From positions 5,001 to 36,103 of the forward strand of contig JAHELX010000924.1 in the NCBI GenBank assembly GCA_024643945.1: a DNA stretch of 31,103 nucleotides, written 5' to 3'. Source of the stretch: Anaerolineales bacterium (GTDB lineage Bacteria; Chloroflexota; Anaerolineae; 4572-78; NAK82). How positions within the stretch are numbered: the stretch's first letter is position 1; the number at the start of each line of letters is the position of its first letter. This document shows positions 8,692-16,477 of the stretch, piece after piece. The notes under the pieces are model-generated. The model saw only the letters and a program-made list of their open reading frames with translations, ran no database searches and had not been told where the DNA came from. The translations under genes and the position numbers were made by a program.

Positions 8692-9803
8692 ACTCCTTCA
8701 TAAACGGCCACCGTTTCCTCGGCGGCTCGCGCCCAGGAGAACTGGGCGGCGCGGACCAGTCCACGCTGGCGCATCGCATCTCGTAATGCCTCGTCGCGCC
8801 AAACGCTTAGAATCGCGTCAGTCATAGCCGGCACGTTAGTTGGGTCAAAGTAGCGGGCTGCGTCACCGCCTACCTCGGGAAGACTCGAGACGTTGCTGCA
8901 CACTACCGGCGCGCCGCAGGACATTGCCTCCAGTACCGGTAGGCCAAACCCCTCGTAGAGTGATGGCATGACCACCAAACTCGCCCCGCTGTAGACGGCC
9001 GGCAGGTCGGCATCGGACACGTAGCCGGGCAGTTGCACGGCGTCCCTCAGGGCCAGTTCCTCTAGCCGTTGAAAGAAGCCCTGATAAAGCCAGCCTTTGC
9101 TTCCCACCACCACCAGGCGTGCGTCCTCCCCCGCCTCTCGTAGCCGGTGGACCGCCTCCAGCAGCCGGTTCAGATTCTTGCGGGGTTCGATGGTGCCCAC
9201 GTGAAGGAGATATTGGTTGGGGAGACCGTAGCGGGCGCGGACCTGAGCCACCTGGGCCGGCAATGCGGGCAAGAAGTGCGGCGCGGCCGCTTCGTGAACG
9301 ACAGTGATCTTGGCCGGGTCGAGGCCGTAAATCCGTACCAGATCTCGCTTCGTCGCCTGGGAGACGGCAACAATCGCGTTGGCGCGACGGCAATAGAGGG
9401 GCATGGCTGCATTGAGATACCAGTAGTTGAGTCGCTTATGATGCTGCGGAAAGAGATGGAAGATAAGGTCATGCACGGTCAGCACTGTGGGCACGTGGCG
9501 CAGCGGCATCAGCAGATGCTCAGTGGCGTGGTACAGTTCGGCGTCTGGCAGCAGCCGGTCGAAGCCCAGGGCAGCCACCTGCCCCAGCCAGACGGCCATG
9601 CGCCACGGCTTGTAACTAGCGCGAACGCTGCGAACTGGAATCCCCTTCAATCCATCCAGGGGATGCACATCGCCACTTCGGTTGAAAAAAAAGGCGTATC
9701 GCCCTGGGTCTTTCGCCACCAGCGCCCGGGCCAGGCTTTCGGCATAACGTCCTAACCCGGCCCGCCCGTGGACAGCGGCAGCGACGTCAATGTAAATTGG
9801 CAT
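8658..9803 (-). CDS. GT4-family glycosyltransferase
   Basis: This 381-residue GT-B retaining glycosyltransferase has a glycine-rich 'GRAGLGRYAESLARAL' (13-28), 'LTVHDLIFH' (108-116), 'HVGTIEPRKNLNRLLEAV' (201-218), and 'PSLYEGFGLPVLEAMSCGAPVV' (280-301) with the E-x7-E pair Glu284/Glu292. It is cytosolic and likely acts on a lipid-linked or envelope glycan using a sugar nucleotide; donor and acceptor are unknown. The AGGAGGG ribosome site is good. It starts 8 nt after the second ABC-2 permease gene and so is in the same unit. The last nine residues (NQESGIRNQ) are encoded by the heptamer array, a recent extension of the C-terminus. Confidence 0.93.
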   Translation of the reverse strand: MPIYIDVAAAVHGRAGLGRYAESLARALVAKDPGRYAFFFNRSGDVHPLDGLKGIPVRSVRASYKPWRMAVWLGQVAALGFDRLLPDAELYHATEHLLMPLRHVPTVLTVHDLIFHLFPQHHKRLNYWYLNAAMPLYCRRANAIVAVSQATKRDLVRIYGLDPAKITVVHEAAAPHFLPALPAQVAQVRARYGLPNQYLLHVGTIEPRKNLNRLLEAVHRLREAGEDARLVVVGSKGWLYQGFFQRLEELALRDAVQLPGYVSDADLPAVYSGASLVVMPSLYEGFGLPVLEAMSCGAPVVCSNVSSLPEVGGDAARYFDPTNVPAMTDAILSVWRDEALRDAMRQRGLVRAAQFSWARAAEETVAVYEGVRNQESGIRNQ

Positions 9804-9811
9804 GTGCCCTC

Positions 9812-10939
9812 CTACTCGAATGCCTGTGCAACGTTACGTATACTCAAATAGGCCATGCCTGCCCCCAGCACCAACAACGCCAGCGCCTCAGGCCACAGCG
9901 TGCTCAGGTCCGCCCCCTTGAGCATAATGGACCGCAAGATGGTCATGTAGTGCCGGATGGGCGAGAAAATGGAGACGGCTTTGAGTCCTAAGGGCATTCG
10001 ATCCACCGGCACCAGGTAGCCGGAGAGAGTGACGTCGGTCATCGCCAGCAAAAACACAAACAAGACAGCTTGCTGCTGTGTGCGCGAAATGGAAGAGATC
10101 ATCATCCCCCAACTGACTTCAACTGCCACGAAAAGGGTTGTGAGCGCAAAAAGAAGCCCCCAGGAACCTCTCATAGGGATGTTGTATGCGGTGACGATGA
10201 TGAAAAGCATGATGGCGAAGTCAATGAGGCCAATGATGGCTGAAGGTATGGCTTTGCCGGTCAGCAATTCGAAGCGCCGCAGTGGAGTGACACTAAGTTG
10301 TTCCAGTGTGCCCAATTCACGCTCCCGGGCGAGAGTGAGCGCGGCGACGGCCAGAGTCACCTGGTAGACGATAAAAGCGACTTGAGAGGGAATGGCATAT
10401 TTTCGTCCATCAAGTGTCTGGTTGAAGCGAATCGTTGGCCGCAATTCCAGCCGGGGGACGGTACCCGAAGGCGAGGAGGTCCCCTTTTCAGCGACTAACC
10501 GATACAGGTAGTCTGTGATTACCCCTTCAGCGCTGCGCAGCCCCACGCTTCCGGCCATACTGTTGGAGCCATCGGCGATGATTTGCACCTGGGGTGAAGC
10601 GCTGGGATCAAAGAGGTCCTGCTCAAAATCAGGCGGAATCACCACTGCCAGATTCGCCTGCCCGCTATCGAGCAAGTATGTCACCTCGCCTTCGTTGGCG
10701 GGAAAGTAGCAAAGGACCAACTCTTCGGTGTTGTCGAGAGCCTGCGCCAGGCCCCGGCTGGTATGGCTGTGATCCTGATCGAGGATGGCCGTCGACAGAT
10801 TCGTCGCGCCGCTACCCGTCGCTTGGGCCATTAACACCAGTTGCATCGCCGGAAAGGTGAACAAGAATAGGGTCAGCGGCCGGTCACGGCTAAGCTGGAT
10901 GAATTCTTTGATGATAATGTGCCAGATACGGGCTAGCAT
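9812..10939 (-). CDS. ABC-2 type transporter permease (second of pair)
   Basis: This protein is about 375 residues with the YbhR/YhhJ-like layout: one N-terminal transmembrane helix ('PLTLFLFTFPAMQLVLM'), a large extracytoplasmic region (about residues 40-170), then five helices beginning near 'PSQVAFIVYQVTLAVAALTLA'. The segment 'RERELGTLEQLSVTPLRRFELLTGK' is the typical coupling loop. I prefer ATG 10939, with GGAG 9 nt upstream, over ATG 10954, which adds MEYSL. It is a paralogue of the upstream permease. No ATP-binding subunit gene is in the window, so the partner ATPase must be encoded elsewhere. Confidence 0.88.
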   Translation of the reverse strand: MLARIWHIIIKEFIQLSRDRPLTLFLFTFPAMQLVLMAQATGSGATNLSTAILDQDHSHTSRGLAQALDNTEELVLCYFPANEGEVTYLLDSGQANLAVVIPPDFEQDLFDPSASPQVQIIADGSNSMAGSVGLRSAEGVITDYLYRLVAEKGTSSPSGTVPRLELRPTIRFNQTLDGRKYAIPSQVAFIVYQVTLAVAALTLARERELGTLEQLSVTPLRRFELLTGKAIPSAIIGLIDFAIMLFIIVTAYNIPMRGSWGLLFALTTLFVAVEVSWGMMISSISRTQQQAVLFVFLLAMTDVTLSGYLVPVDRMPLGLKAVSIFSPIRHYMTILRSIMLKGADLSTLWPEALALLVLGAGMAYLSIRNVAQAFE

Positions 10940-10993
10940 GAGCGAATACTCCATAGTGGAGTAAGGGGCGAGATCGCTTTGAACGCTTCACCC

Positions 10994-12106
10994 CTACGCC
11001 AGCTTCTTCTTGAAGAGCATCAGGCTGAGGGTAAAGCCTACCGCTGCCATCCCCAGTAACGTCAGGCTTGGCACGACCAGATACGAGAGCCCCACTCCTT
11101 TAAGGAATATCGCGCGCGAAATAGTGATGAAATGAGTGGTGGGCAAAGCTGATGAGGTCAGCACTGAATACAACGACCCGCGGTTGATGGGGTCAACCAG
11201 GCCTGTCAGGAAGAAGCTGGGGACAAAGAAAGCCATTAGTACGATGAACATTGCCGTCTGCTGGCTGGCAACCCAGGTAGAAATGATGAGGCTAAGTCCC
11301 ATGCTGGCCAAAAAGTAATCAATGCTCATCAACACCAATAGCAGCACATTTCCCCGGAATGGGACCTGAAACCAGACAACCGCTACCAACCATGCCAGCA
11401 AAATGCTGCTGACTCCTGTCAGCACATAGGCGCTTACTTTGCCCAACAGATAATCCATCCCCTGCATCGGCGTGGCGAGCAGCCCCTCAAAGGTGCCAAG
11501 CTCCTTCTCGCGTGTCAAGGCCAGGCTCAAGGCCAATGCCGGTAGTGCCAGGACTACCCCTAACAGCCCAGGAACCATGCTGACGAGCGATTTTAGCGTG
11601 GCATTGTACCAGGCTCGGCTGCGCACATCAAAGGGAGGAGAAACCTTACGCGGTACGGGCTGGATCTCGAAGGCTATACTACTGGATGCCGCTGAAAGCA
11701 TGCTGAGCGTCTGGCTGGCAGCGTAGGCGTCGCTGCCGTCAACCAGAAGCTGCACCTGGGCCAAACGCCCGGCCTGGATCATTTCACCAAAATTGGGGGG
11801 GATGACCAATGCTGCATTTACCGCCCCATCCACCAACAGCCGGTCAATTGCCTGGTAGTTATCCGCATAGTCAATCACCGAGAAAGTGTCATTGCTGTCG
11901 AGGCTATGTACGTAGTCTCGAGAGACCCGGCTTTTGTCCAGGTCCATCACTGCCAGGCTGGCGTGATTTACGTCAAAAGAAAAGACATAGGCCAAAGTGA
12001 AAAGCAGAAAAGCTGGCGACACCGTTACCAAAATAAACGTACGGAAGTCGCGGGTAATGTGACGCAATTCTTTCAGGACCACGGCCAAAGTTCTGCGAAG
12101 TGACAT
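10994..12106 (-). CDS. ABC-2 type transporter permease (first of pair)
   Basis: This 370-residue permease has an N-terminal helix ('TFILVTVSPAFLLFTLAYVF'), an extracytoplasmic domain with 'LAVMDLDKSRVSRDYVHSL' and 'AALVIPPNFGEMIQAG', and a C-terminal multi-helix bundle. The coupling-type segment 'TREKELGTFEGLLATPMQGMDYLLGK' corresponds to that of the neighbour. Family members form heterodimeric exporters with a separate ATPase. I chose ATG 12106 (MSLRRTLAVVLKEL) because the upstream extension to 12175 is not permease-like. It is 39-54 nt from the next permease gene. Confidence 0.87.
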   Translation of the reverse strand: MSLRRTLAVVLKELRHITRDFRTFILVTVSPAFLLFTLAYVFSFDVNHASLAVMDLDKSRVSRDYVHSLDSNDTFSVIDYADNYQAIDRLLVDGAVNAALVIPPNFGEMIQAGRLAQVQLLVDGSDAYAASQTLSMLSAASSSIAFEIQPVPRKVSPPFDVRSRAWYNATLKSLVSMVPGLLGVVLALPALALSLALTREKELGTFEGLLATPMQGMDYLLGKVSAYVLTGVSSILLAWLVAVVWFQVPFRGNVLLLVLMSIDYFLASMGLSLIISTWVASQQTAMFIVLMAFFVPSFFLTGLVDPINRGSLYSVLTSSALPTTHFITISRAIFLKGVGLSYLVVPSLTLLGMAAVGFTLSLMLFKKKLA

Positions 12107-12235
12107 AGGCAGGCTCGATCTATGAACTGTCTTGTAATGCACGCGAATTGTAGCACAAGGCGCAATGCGCGCCAAAAGTGAGGTACTCTCAACCTCATAG
12201 GAGACTGGGCATGCACAGCAGAGTCGGGAATATGC

Positions 12236-12673
12236 TCAACGTCGAGCGACCGACGAGGTGAGCAGTTCCTCTCGCCCGGTCGCAGCGTCGGCAAGCTGAC
12301 GCCCTAGCTTGTCGGCCTGCGTCACCCCGTAGTTGACTGCCACCACCTCACCACCTGGCGCGATGACCACCGTAGTAGGGACGGTGAGCACCCGATAGCG
12401 GCCTGCGATGTCGGGGTGAGCCACTGCGTCATACTCTTGGAAGCACACGCTTTCCCCCATTCTCTGCCGCAGTGAGGCCACGATGGGACTCTGCTGCAAG
12501 CGGCAGGGAACACAATCATCGCTGTGGAAATAGAGCAGGGTTGGACGACCCTCATTCAGGGTGGCGCGGTCCACATGAATGCTACGGCGCAGCCACAGTT
12601 TGATTCCCTGCCAGACAACCCATAACATGCCTGTCGCAGCCAGAACAACCAGCAACATCAGCAGCCGATCCAT
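12236..12673 (-). CDS. membrane-anchored thioredoxin-like protein
   Basis: This 145-residue protein has a transmembrane helix at residues 4-22 and a thioredoxin fold. The redox site is 'DDCVPC' with Cys54 and Cys57, not the canonical WCGPC, and a cis-proline is expected at Pro99 in 'LTVPTTVVI'. The glycine-containing 'APGGEVVAVNYGVT' matches the thioredoxin beta-hairpin. The orientation of the anchor is unclear. An AGGAG site precedes the ATG. It starts 9 nt after the DUF4395 gene, a pairing seen in other bacteria, which suggests a shared disulfide or thiol function. Confidence 0.88.
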   Translation of the reverse strand: MDRLLMLLVVLAATGMLWVVWQGIKLWLRRSIHVDRATLNEGRPTLLYFHSDDCVPCRLQQSPIVASLRQRMGESVCFQEYDAVAHPDIAGRYRVLTVPTTVVIAPGGEVVAVNYGVTQADKLGRQLADAATGREELLTSSVARR

Positions 12674-12682
12674 TTTCTGCTC

Positions 12683-13126
12683 CTACAATGCAGATTCAGA
12701 GCGCCGAATCAGCCCCAGGCGCCTCAGTTGGTGATACACAAAGCAGCCGGCGCAGAAATTGAAGAACAGGTTGATGGCTGCCAGGACAACCACCAGACCG
12801 GCCAGCCCCCAACCGAGGGAGATAGCGTTCAAGGCCAGGAGTGCCAGGCTGCTCAACCCCAAAAAGGTGGCCCCCACTCCCTGGGCAAAGCGGTGGGGAG
12901 CAGGGTCATCATCGATCACATGAGGCTTGAGTAAGCCGATGGGTTTCAGCACCTGCCGGTACGCCTGCTGAAATAGTGCTGCACCCGGCCAGATTGTACC
13001 CACGGCCAGCACTGCCCCTACAAACAGGACCAGCCAGGGCAGGTCAAACACGTAAGCCAGCAAAGTGAACGTGATGATGGAAGCCTGATTGAACTTGATG
13101 GCTGTGGTATCTACTTTCTTTACCAT
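12683..13126 (-). CDS. DUF4395 membrane protein
   Basis: This 147-residue protein has about four hydrophobic helices ('SIITFTLLAYVFDLPWLVLFVGAVLAVG', 'GATFLGLSSLALLALNAI', 'GWGLAGLVVVLAAINLFF'), and the DUF4395 cysteine signature 'NFCAGCFVYHQL' near residues 121-132. It begins 'KKVDTTAIKFNQ', as family members do. The start is ATG 13126, preceded by GAGGAGGG; the longer frame to 13168 begins inside a palindrome and has no ribosome site. The CAGC cysteines may exchange electrons with the adjacent thioredoxin-like protein, but this is an inference. Confidence 0.88.
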   Translation of the reverse strand: MVKKVDTTAIKFNQASIITFTLLAYVFDLPWLVLFVGAVLAVGTIWPGAALFQQAYRQVLKPIGLLKPHVIDDDPAPHRFAQGVGATFLGLSSLALLALNAISLGWGLAGLVVVLAAINLFFNFCAGCFVYHQLRRLGLIRRSESAL

Positions 13127-13158
13127 TTGAACCCTCCTCGTGAAAGGACAGATAATGA

Positions 13159-13188
13159 AATCGCCCACCGGACGTCCGGTGGGCGATT
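13159..13188. repeat. perfect 30-bp palindrome in the DUF4395 leader
   Basis: AATCGCCCACCGGAC (13159-13173) is followed at once by its exact reverse complement GTCCGGTGGGCGATT (13174-13188). It lies about 30 nt upstream of the DUF4395 start codon and about 190 nt downstream of the predicted transcription start. It could be an operator, an RNA hairpin near the ribosome site, or a dispersed palindrome. The T-run expected of an intrinsic terminator is absent. Confidence 0.8.
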
Positions 13189-13384
13189 ACTCAACTTCGG
13201 AAATGACAGAGCTCTGTGAGTCACTCTCTACGGCAATATGACCTCCGCACCGGACCTGCTTCCCACCGTGCCCAGGCAGCACAACAGGAACACGCACAAT
13301 AACAGCATGCATCGGTGCAAACACAGATCCCTGGCGGCGAAGTGAAGATATTCATCACACAGCAACCTCAATCTTGAGAGTGAT

Positions 13385-13413
13385 ATGATACCACGCCCAT
13401 ACAGAGCTGTCAA
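13385..13413 (-). promoter_or_regulatory. sigma70-type promoter of the DUF4395-thioredoxin-permease unit
   Basis: On the minus strand TTGACA (13408-13413), a 17-nt spacer and TATCAT (13385-13390) occur with an upstream TG (extended -10). The start would be near 13378, giving a leader of about 250 nt before DUF4395. The 384-nt gap (13127-13510) otherwise holds only the palindrome at 13159-13188; a cysteine-rich reading frame in it (13228-13413) has no coding support. Confidence 0.65.
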
Positions 13414-13510
13414 TGGTCATTTATAACTCTGAATTCAGTGCTCACCTATAGTGACGACAAGACGAGCAAATTTCTTACTCCTGCCAATCCAACGCATTCC
13501 TTGAGATGCG

Positions 13511-14569
13511 TTAAACATTCAATTGATAGCGCTCGACGGCCTCGTCTAGAATGCAACTGATCAGTTCTTCGTAGCTCCACCCCTCCGCGGCTGCTTCGAT
13601 GCAAAGGTCGGAGTAGCCTGGATTCAGGCCTGGCAACGGATTCACTTCGAGAATGTAAGGTTTATTCCCATCATTGGCATCGAGCCTGAAATCCACCCGG
13701 GCGACGTCGAAGCAGCCCGTCACACGAAAGGTAGCCGCTGCCAGCCAGTTTAGCTCCTCGACCAGCTCTGCACTCAAAGGCGCCGGGCAAAGGTAGTGGA
13801 ATTCGTGCACCAGGTCCACTTTGATGCGACTGGTATAGACCCCTGCTTCCTCCTCTGGATAAGCGGCCATATCAACTTCCAGCGGTGGGAAAAACTGAAG
13901 ACCTCGGGAAATGCGAGGTGCTTCTTCATCCTCGGGGATACGCCATGCCACCGGTGGCGTCAGATTCCCGACCAGGCCAACTGTAACCTCGCGCCCCTCA
14001 ATGAAACGCTCGACCAGGGCCGGCTGGTCGTAGCGTTCGAAGATACGGCGCAGTTGCGCCCGTAGCTGGTCTTCATCACGCAGGATCGACTCGGCACTCA
14101 CGCCCATCCCCGTCCCTTCACGGCTCGGCTTGATGAAGAGGGGGAATTCCATGTCTGGATCGAGCGGCTCGTCGACGCGTTCGAATGTCTGAAAAGCGGG
14201 CGTCGGCAGCTTATGATAGGCAAGTACACGCTTGGTCATTGGCTTATCCAATGCCAGCGCCAGCGTGAGCACACGCGATCCGGTATAGGGAATGCGTAAC
14301 ATCTCGAGAATAGCCGGCACCTGCGCTTCCCGCGAGTCGCCGAAATGGCCCTCACAGATATTGAAACAAATGTCAGGCCTCACCTTCCGCAGGTTGTCGT
14401 AGAGAGTCACATCCCCTTCAAGGAAAGTAGCGTGATGGCCCACCGCTTCAAGTGCGTCCAGGATGGATTGAATGGTCTCTTCAGAATCTAAATCATTCCA
14501 GTGATCAGGTGAGATGCCAGGCCAGGTAGGTGCGTTCTTTTTCAGGTTTGCCAAAAGTGCAACGTGCAT
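13511..14569 (-). CDS. D-Ala-D-Ala-ligase-like ATP-grasp ligase
   Basis: This 352-residue enzyme has an ATP-grasp fold of the D-alanine-D-alanine ligase type: a preATP-grasp domain (1-105, with 'DICFNICEGHFGDSREAQVPAILE'), ATP-binding strands 'PLFIKPSREGTGMGVS' (143-158) and 'LVERFIEGREVTVGL' (185-199), and metal ligands in 'VARVDFRLD' (Asp293) and 'ILEVNPLPGL' (Glu308, Asn310). Such enzymes form peptide-like bonds between a carboxylate, activated as acyl phosphate, and an amine. The N-terminal 'GISPDHWNDLDSEET' insert differs from housekeeping Ddl. It is the last gene after a LysW-like carrier and an MFS transporter, so it may act on an amino acid, peptide or carrier substrate rather than cell-wall D-Ala. 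Confidence 0.87.
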   Translation of the reverse strand: MHVALLANLKKNAPTWPGISPDHWNDLDSEETIQSILDALEAVGHHATFLEGDVTLYDNLRKVRPDICFNICEGHFGDSREAQVPAILEMLRIPYTGSRVLTLALALDKPMTKRVLAYHKLPTPAFQTFERVDEPLDPDMEFPLFIKPSREGTGMGVSAESILRDEDQLRAQLRRIFERYDQPALVERFIEGREVTVGLVGNLTPPVAWRIPEDEEAPRISRGLQFFPPLEVDMAAYPEEEAGVYTSRIKVDLVHEFHYLCPAPLSAELVEELNWLAAATFRVTGCFDVARVDFRLDANDGNKPYILEVNPLPGLNPGYSDLCIEAAAEGWSYEELISCILDEAVERYQLNV

Positions 14570-14614
14570 GAGCTTATTCCCCCCGTTCTTACTCGAAGAC
14601 TGAATACATCGTAG

Positions 14615-15928
14615 TTAACCCCAGCGCCAGATGAACAGAGCAGCCAGCAGGCGAGAGACAGCGAACAAACCCAGAGCGGCCGAAAGCCCCAGCTTACCGC
14701 CCAAAAACGGACCGATCAGGGAACCTAACAAGATAGCGGCGTTGAGCGCCAGGTTATACCAGGCCAGATGAGCGGGGCGATTGTCCTGGGGCACCTTATC
14801 CAAGATATAGTTGGTCAATGCGCCGCCAGCCAGCGCCCAGCCAAAGCCGCCAGCGATCGAGGCAGCTATAAAGAGCCCAAATCCACGGCTTAAAGCCATC
14901 AACCCCGGGTAGGTGGTCATCAATATCGCTCCGATGGCGGTCACCCGGTGGTTGTCTAACCGCCGCGTCAAATATGCTAACTGAGTCGAACCTAAGAAGA
15001 CGGTTACATAGAAAAGAGCCGTTCCCAGGCTGATCTCCTGGTCTGAAAGGTGAAGTCGATTGACCCAAATGAGAGGAAACAAGGCGGCGGGCAGATATTG
15101 GGCCAGATGGAAGCCAAACAGAACAGCCAATATTCTACCAAAAGGGCCGGTTAGAATTTCTGTCCTTGGTAGGTGCAGCCCGCCGCTTCGGGTCAGGAAG
15201 CGCAAACCAACACTGTGGCGAAGGCCATCACCTATGATACGAATCATTCCCGGCCGGGCCATATCTCCCAGGCCGCGCCCGACGCGTGGTGGGACTGTTC
15301 CACCGGGAAAAGGACGCACGAACCATAAATGGAAACTGCTCATCGCTGCCCCAAAAAATCCCAGCCCGAAAACGATTTGATAACCCATAGGAAAAGGGAA
15401 GTGGTTGAGGATATAGCCGGAGAGAAGGGAGGTAATAATGAACGTGATGGCTAGCAGGCCGTTACGCCCACCAGCAACGTGCCCACGCCATTCTGGTGGA
15501 ACGGCATCGGCGAACAGAGCATTAAAACCGATGGCCAGGGCCACGCCAGGGATGCTCATAAGCAGTGTCAGCCCAATCAGTGTCCAGATTTGACTCTGCG
15601 GTGGCAGGAGAAGGGGCAGTGGCACCCAGAAAAGGTAGAAAATGCGATAAAAAACCGATGTCCAGAATACGGCCGAACCCATTGGCTGTTTCTCCAGCCA
15701 TCGGCCGGCTGGTAGTGCAAAGAGCAGATTCACAGTGGCGGGGCCGGCATTGAGGAACCCGATCTGGAAGGCGTTGGCTCCTTGCCGAGCCGCATATACG
15801 GCTATGAAGGCCATTGCGCTGCCGCTCAAAACGCCAAACCAGGCAATATCGAGATACAGGTGGAGAAAGTTCGAACGATATTCGGCCGGCACGGGCCGGG
15901 CAGGGTTAAGTAGGGAGAAGAGTGTCAT
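14615..15928 (-). CDS. MFS transporter
   Basis: This is an integral membrane protein of about 437 residues with roughly 12 hydrophobic segments. The first begins 'YLDIAWFGVLSGSAMAFIAVYAARQGANAFQIGFLNAG', typical of MFS N-domains. A large central cytoplasmic loop (about 205-255, 'RPFPGGTVPPRVGRGLGDMARPG') divides the halves. The frame begins with TTG at 15931, but ATG at 15928 is the likelier start. The gene is 45 nt upstream of the ATP-grasp gene and follows the LysW-like gene, so it may export the product of that pair. The substrate is unknown. Confidence 0.87.
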   Translation of the reverse strand: MTLFSLLNPARPVPAEYRSNFLHLYLDIAWFGVLSGSAMAFIAVYAARQGANAFQIGFLNAGPATVNLLFALPAGRWLEKQPMGSAVFWTSVFYRIFYLFWVPLPLLLPPQSQIWTLIGLTLLMSIPGVALAIGFNALFADAVPPEWRGHVAGGRNGLLAITFIITSLLSGYILNHFPFPMGYQIVFGLGFFGAAMSSFHLWFVRPFPGGTVPPRVGRGLGDMARPGMIRIIGDGLRHSVGLRFLTRSGGLHLPRTEILTGPFGRILAVLFGFHLAQYLPAALFPLIWVNRLHLSDQEISLGTALFYVTVFLGSTQLAYLTRRLDNHRVTAIGAILMTTYPGLMALSRGFGLFIAASIAGGFGWALAGGALTNYILDKVPQDNRPAHLAWYNLALNAAILLGSLIGPFLGGKLGLSAALGLFAVSRLLAALFIWRWG

Positions 15929-15947
15929 CAATCCGCTAAGGCATAGA

Positions 15948-15973
15948 AGCCCTCCCCGGTCGTTTCGGGGGGC
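15948..15973 (-). other. GC-rich hairpin between carrier and MFS genes
   Basis: AGCCCTCCCCG (15948-15958) and CGGGGGGCT (15965-15973) can pair in the spacer between the LysW-like gene and the MFS gene, with a bulge. On the minus strand it is not followed by a T-run, so it may be an mRNA-processing or stability element that sets more carrier than transporter, rather than a terminator. Confidence 0.4.
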
Positions 15974-16013
15974 TCACGCTGAAATCCTTGGGGGGAGTTA
16001 ATGGGAGGGGATG

Positions 16014-16205
16014 CTAGTCCCAATCGTCATCAGGCGTGTCCCATTCCTCTTCGACATCACTGTAGGCCCAATCGAGTTCCAGGGGGTCCAGGCTGATAAC
16101 TTCCAGGTCTGCTCCGCAGTCTGGACAGGTGACACTCTGACCTTCCTTCGGATTACGTCCCAGGTTGATCTCGTTTCCGCAATCCGGGCAAGTGGCAACG
16201 GCCAT
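16014..16205 (-). CDS. LysW-like amino-group carrier protein
   Basis: This 63-residue zinc-ribbon protein has two CPDC knuckles (Cys6/Cys9 and Cys27/Cys30), 'CGADLEVISLDPLELDW' (30-46), and an acidic tail ending 'DDDWD'. This matches LysW, the carrier that protects the amino group of alpha-aminoadipate or glutamate in lysine/arginine synthesis. Canonical LysW ends in EDWGE, with the amino acid attached to the final glutamate; here the last residue is Asp. The ATG has AAAGGAGGAAA upstream; the frame extends further 5' but without a start context. It is the first gene of a unit with the MFS transporter and the ATP-grasp enzyme. No other lysine or arginine genes are present, so a separate pathway is likely. 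Confidence 0.8.
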   Translation of the reverse strand: MAVATCPDCGNEINLGRNPKEGQSVTCPDCGADLEVISLDPLELDWAYSDVEEEWDTPDDDWD

Positions 16206-16279
16206 GGTTGTTTCCTCCTTTAGCTGAAACAGGTTCGCTTTTTCCATTGGCAACTTCTTAAAGCGTGTGTGAAAAGCAG

Positions 16280-16320
16280 CGTGGGGCAGCCTTTCCAGGC
16301 TGCGCAGGCGGGCCCCACGA
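16280..16320. repeat. dispersed palindromic repeat
   Basis: The inner hairpin is GCAGCCT-ttcc-AGGCTGC, and GTGGGGC (from 16281) can pair with GCCCCAC (ending at 16318) outside it. The left half (CGTGGGGCAGCCTTTC) is identical to the truncated copy at 2925-2940 and related to the tandem units there. It lies upstream of the LysW-like gene. A TATAAT box on the minus strand at 16354-16359 is a candidate -10 for that unit, without a clear -35, so the repeat would be in its leader. Confidence 0.75.
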
Positions 16321-16477
16321 CTTTTCTGGTAGCTTCTAAGCGATTGCCAGCCTATTATAGCCTCTTTGTGTATCAAAGAAATGGAAAAGAGCTACGAAAG
16401 CCGTTGCAAATAGGGCGCAATCGTATAATTTTTGAAACATTTCCAGTAGGCGCCGATTCCATTCCGTGCACAGCGCT

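Noticed and set aside
12683..13168. Longer start for the DUF4395 gene
   Set aside because: The upstream ATG lies inside the 30-bp palindrome and has no ribosome site; ATG 13126 has GAGGAGGG.
13228..13413. Cysteine-rich 61-residue frame
   Set aside because: It overlaps the predicted promoter, lacks a ribosome site and resembles no known small protein.
16206..16376. N-terminal extension of the LysW-like protein
   Set aside because: It translates the dispersed palindrome and is unlike the family; the ATG at 16205 has a near-perfect ribosome site.
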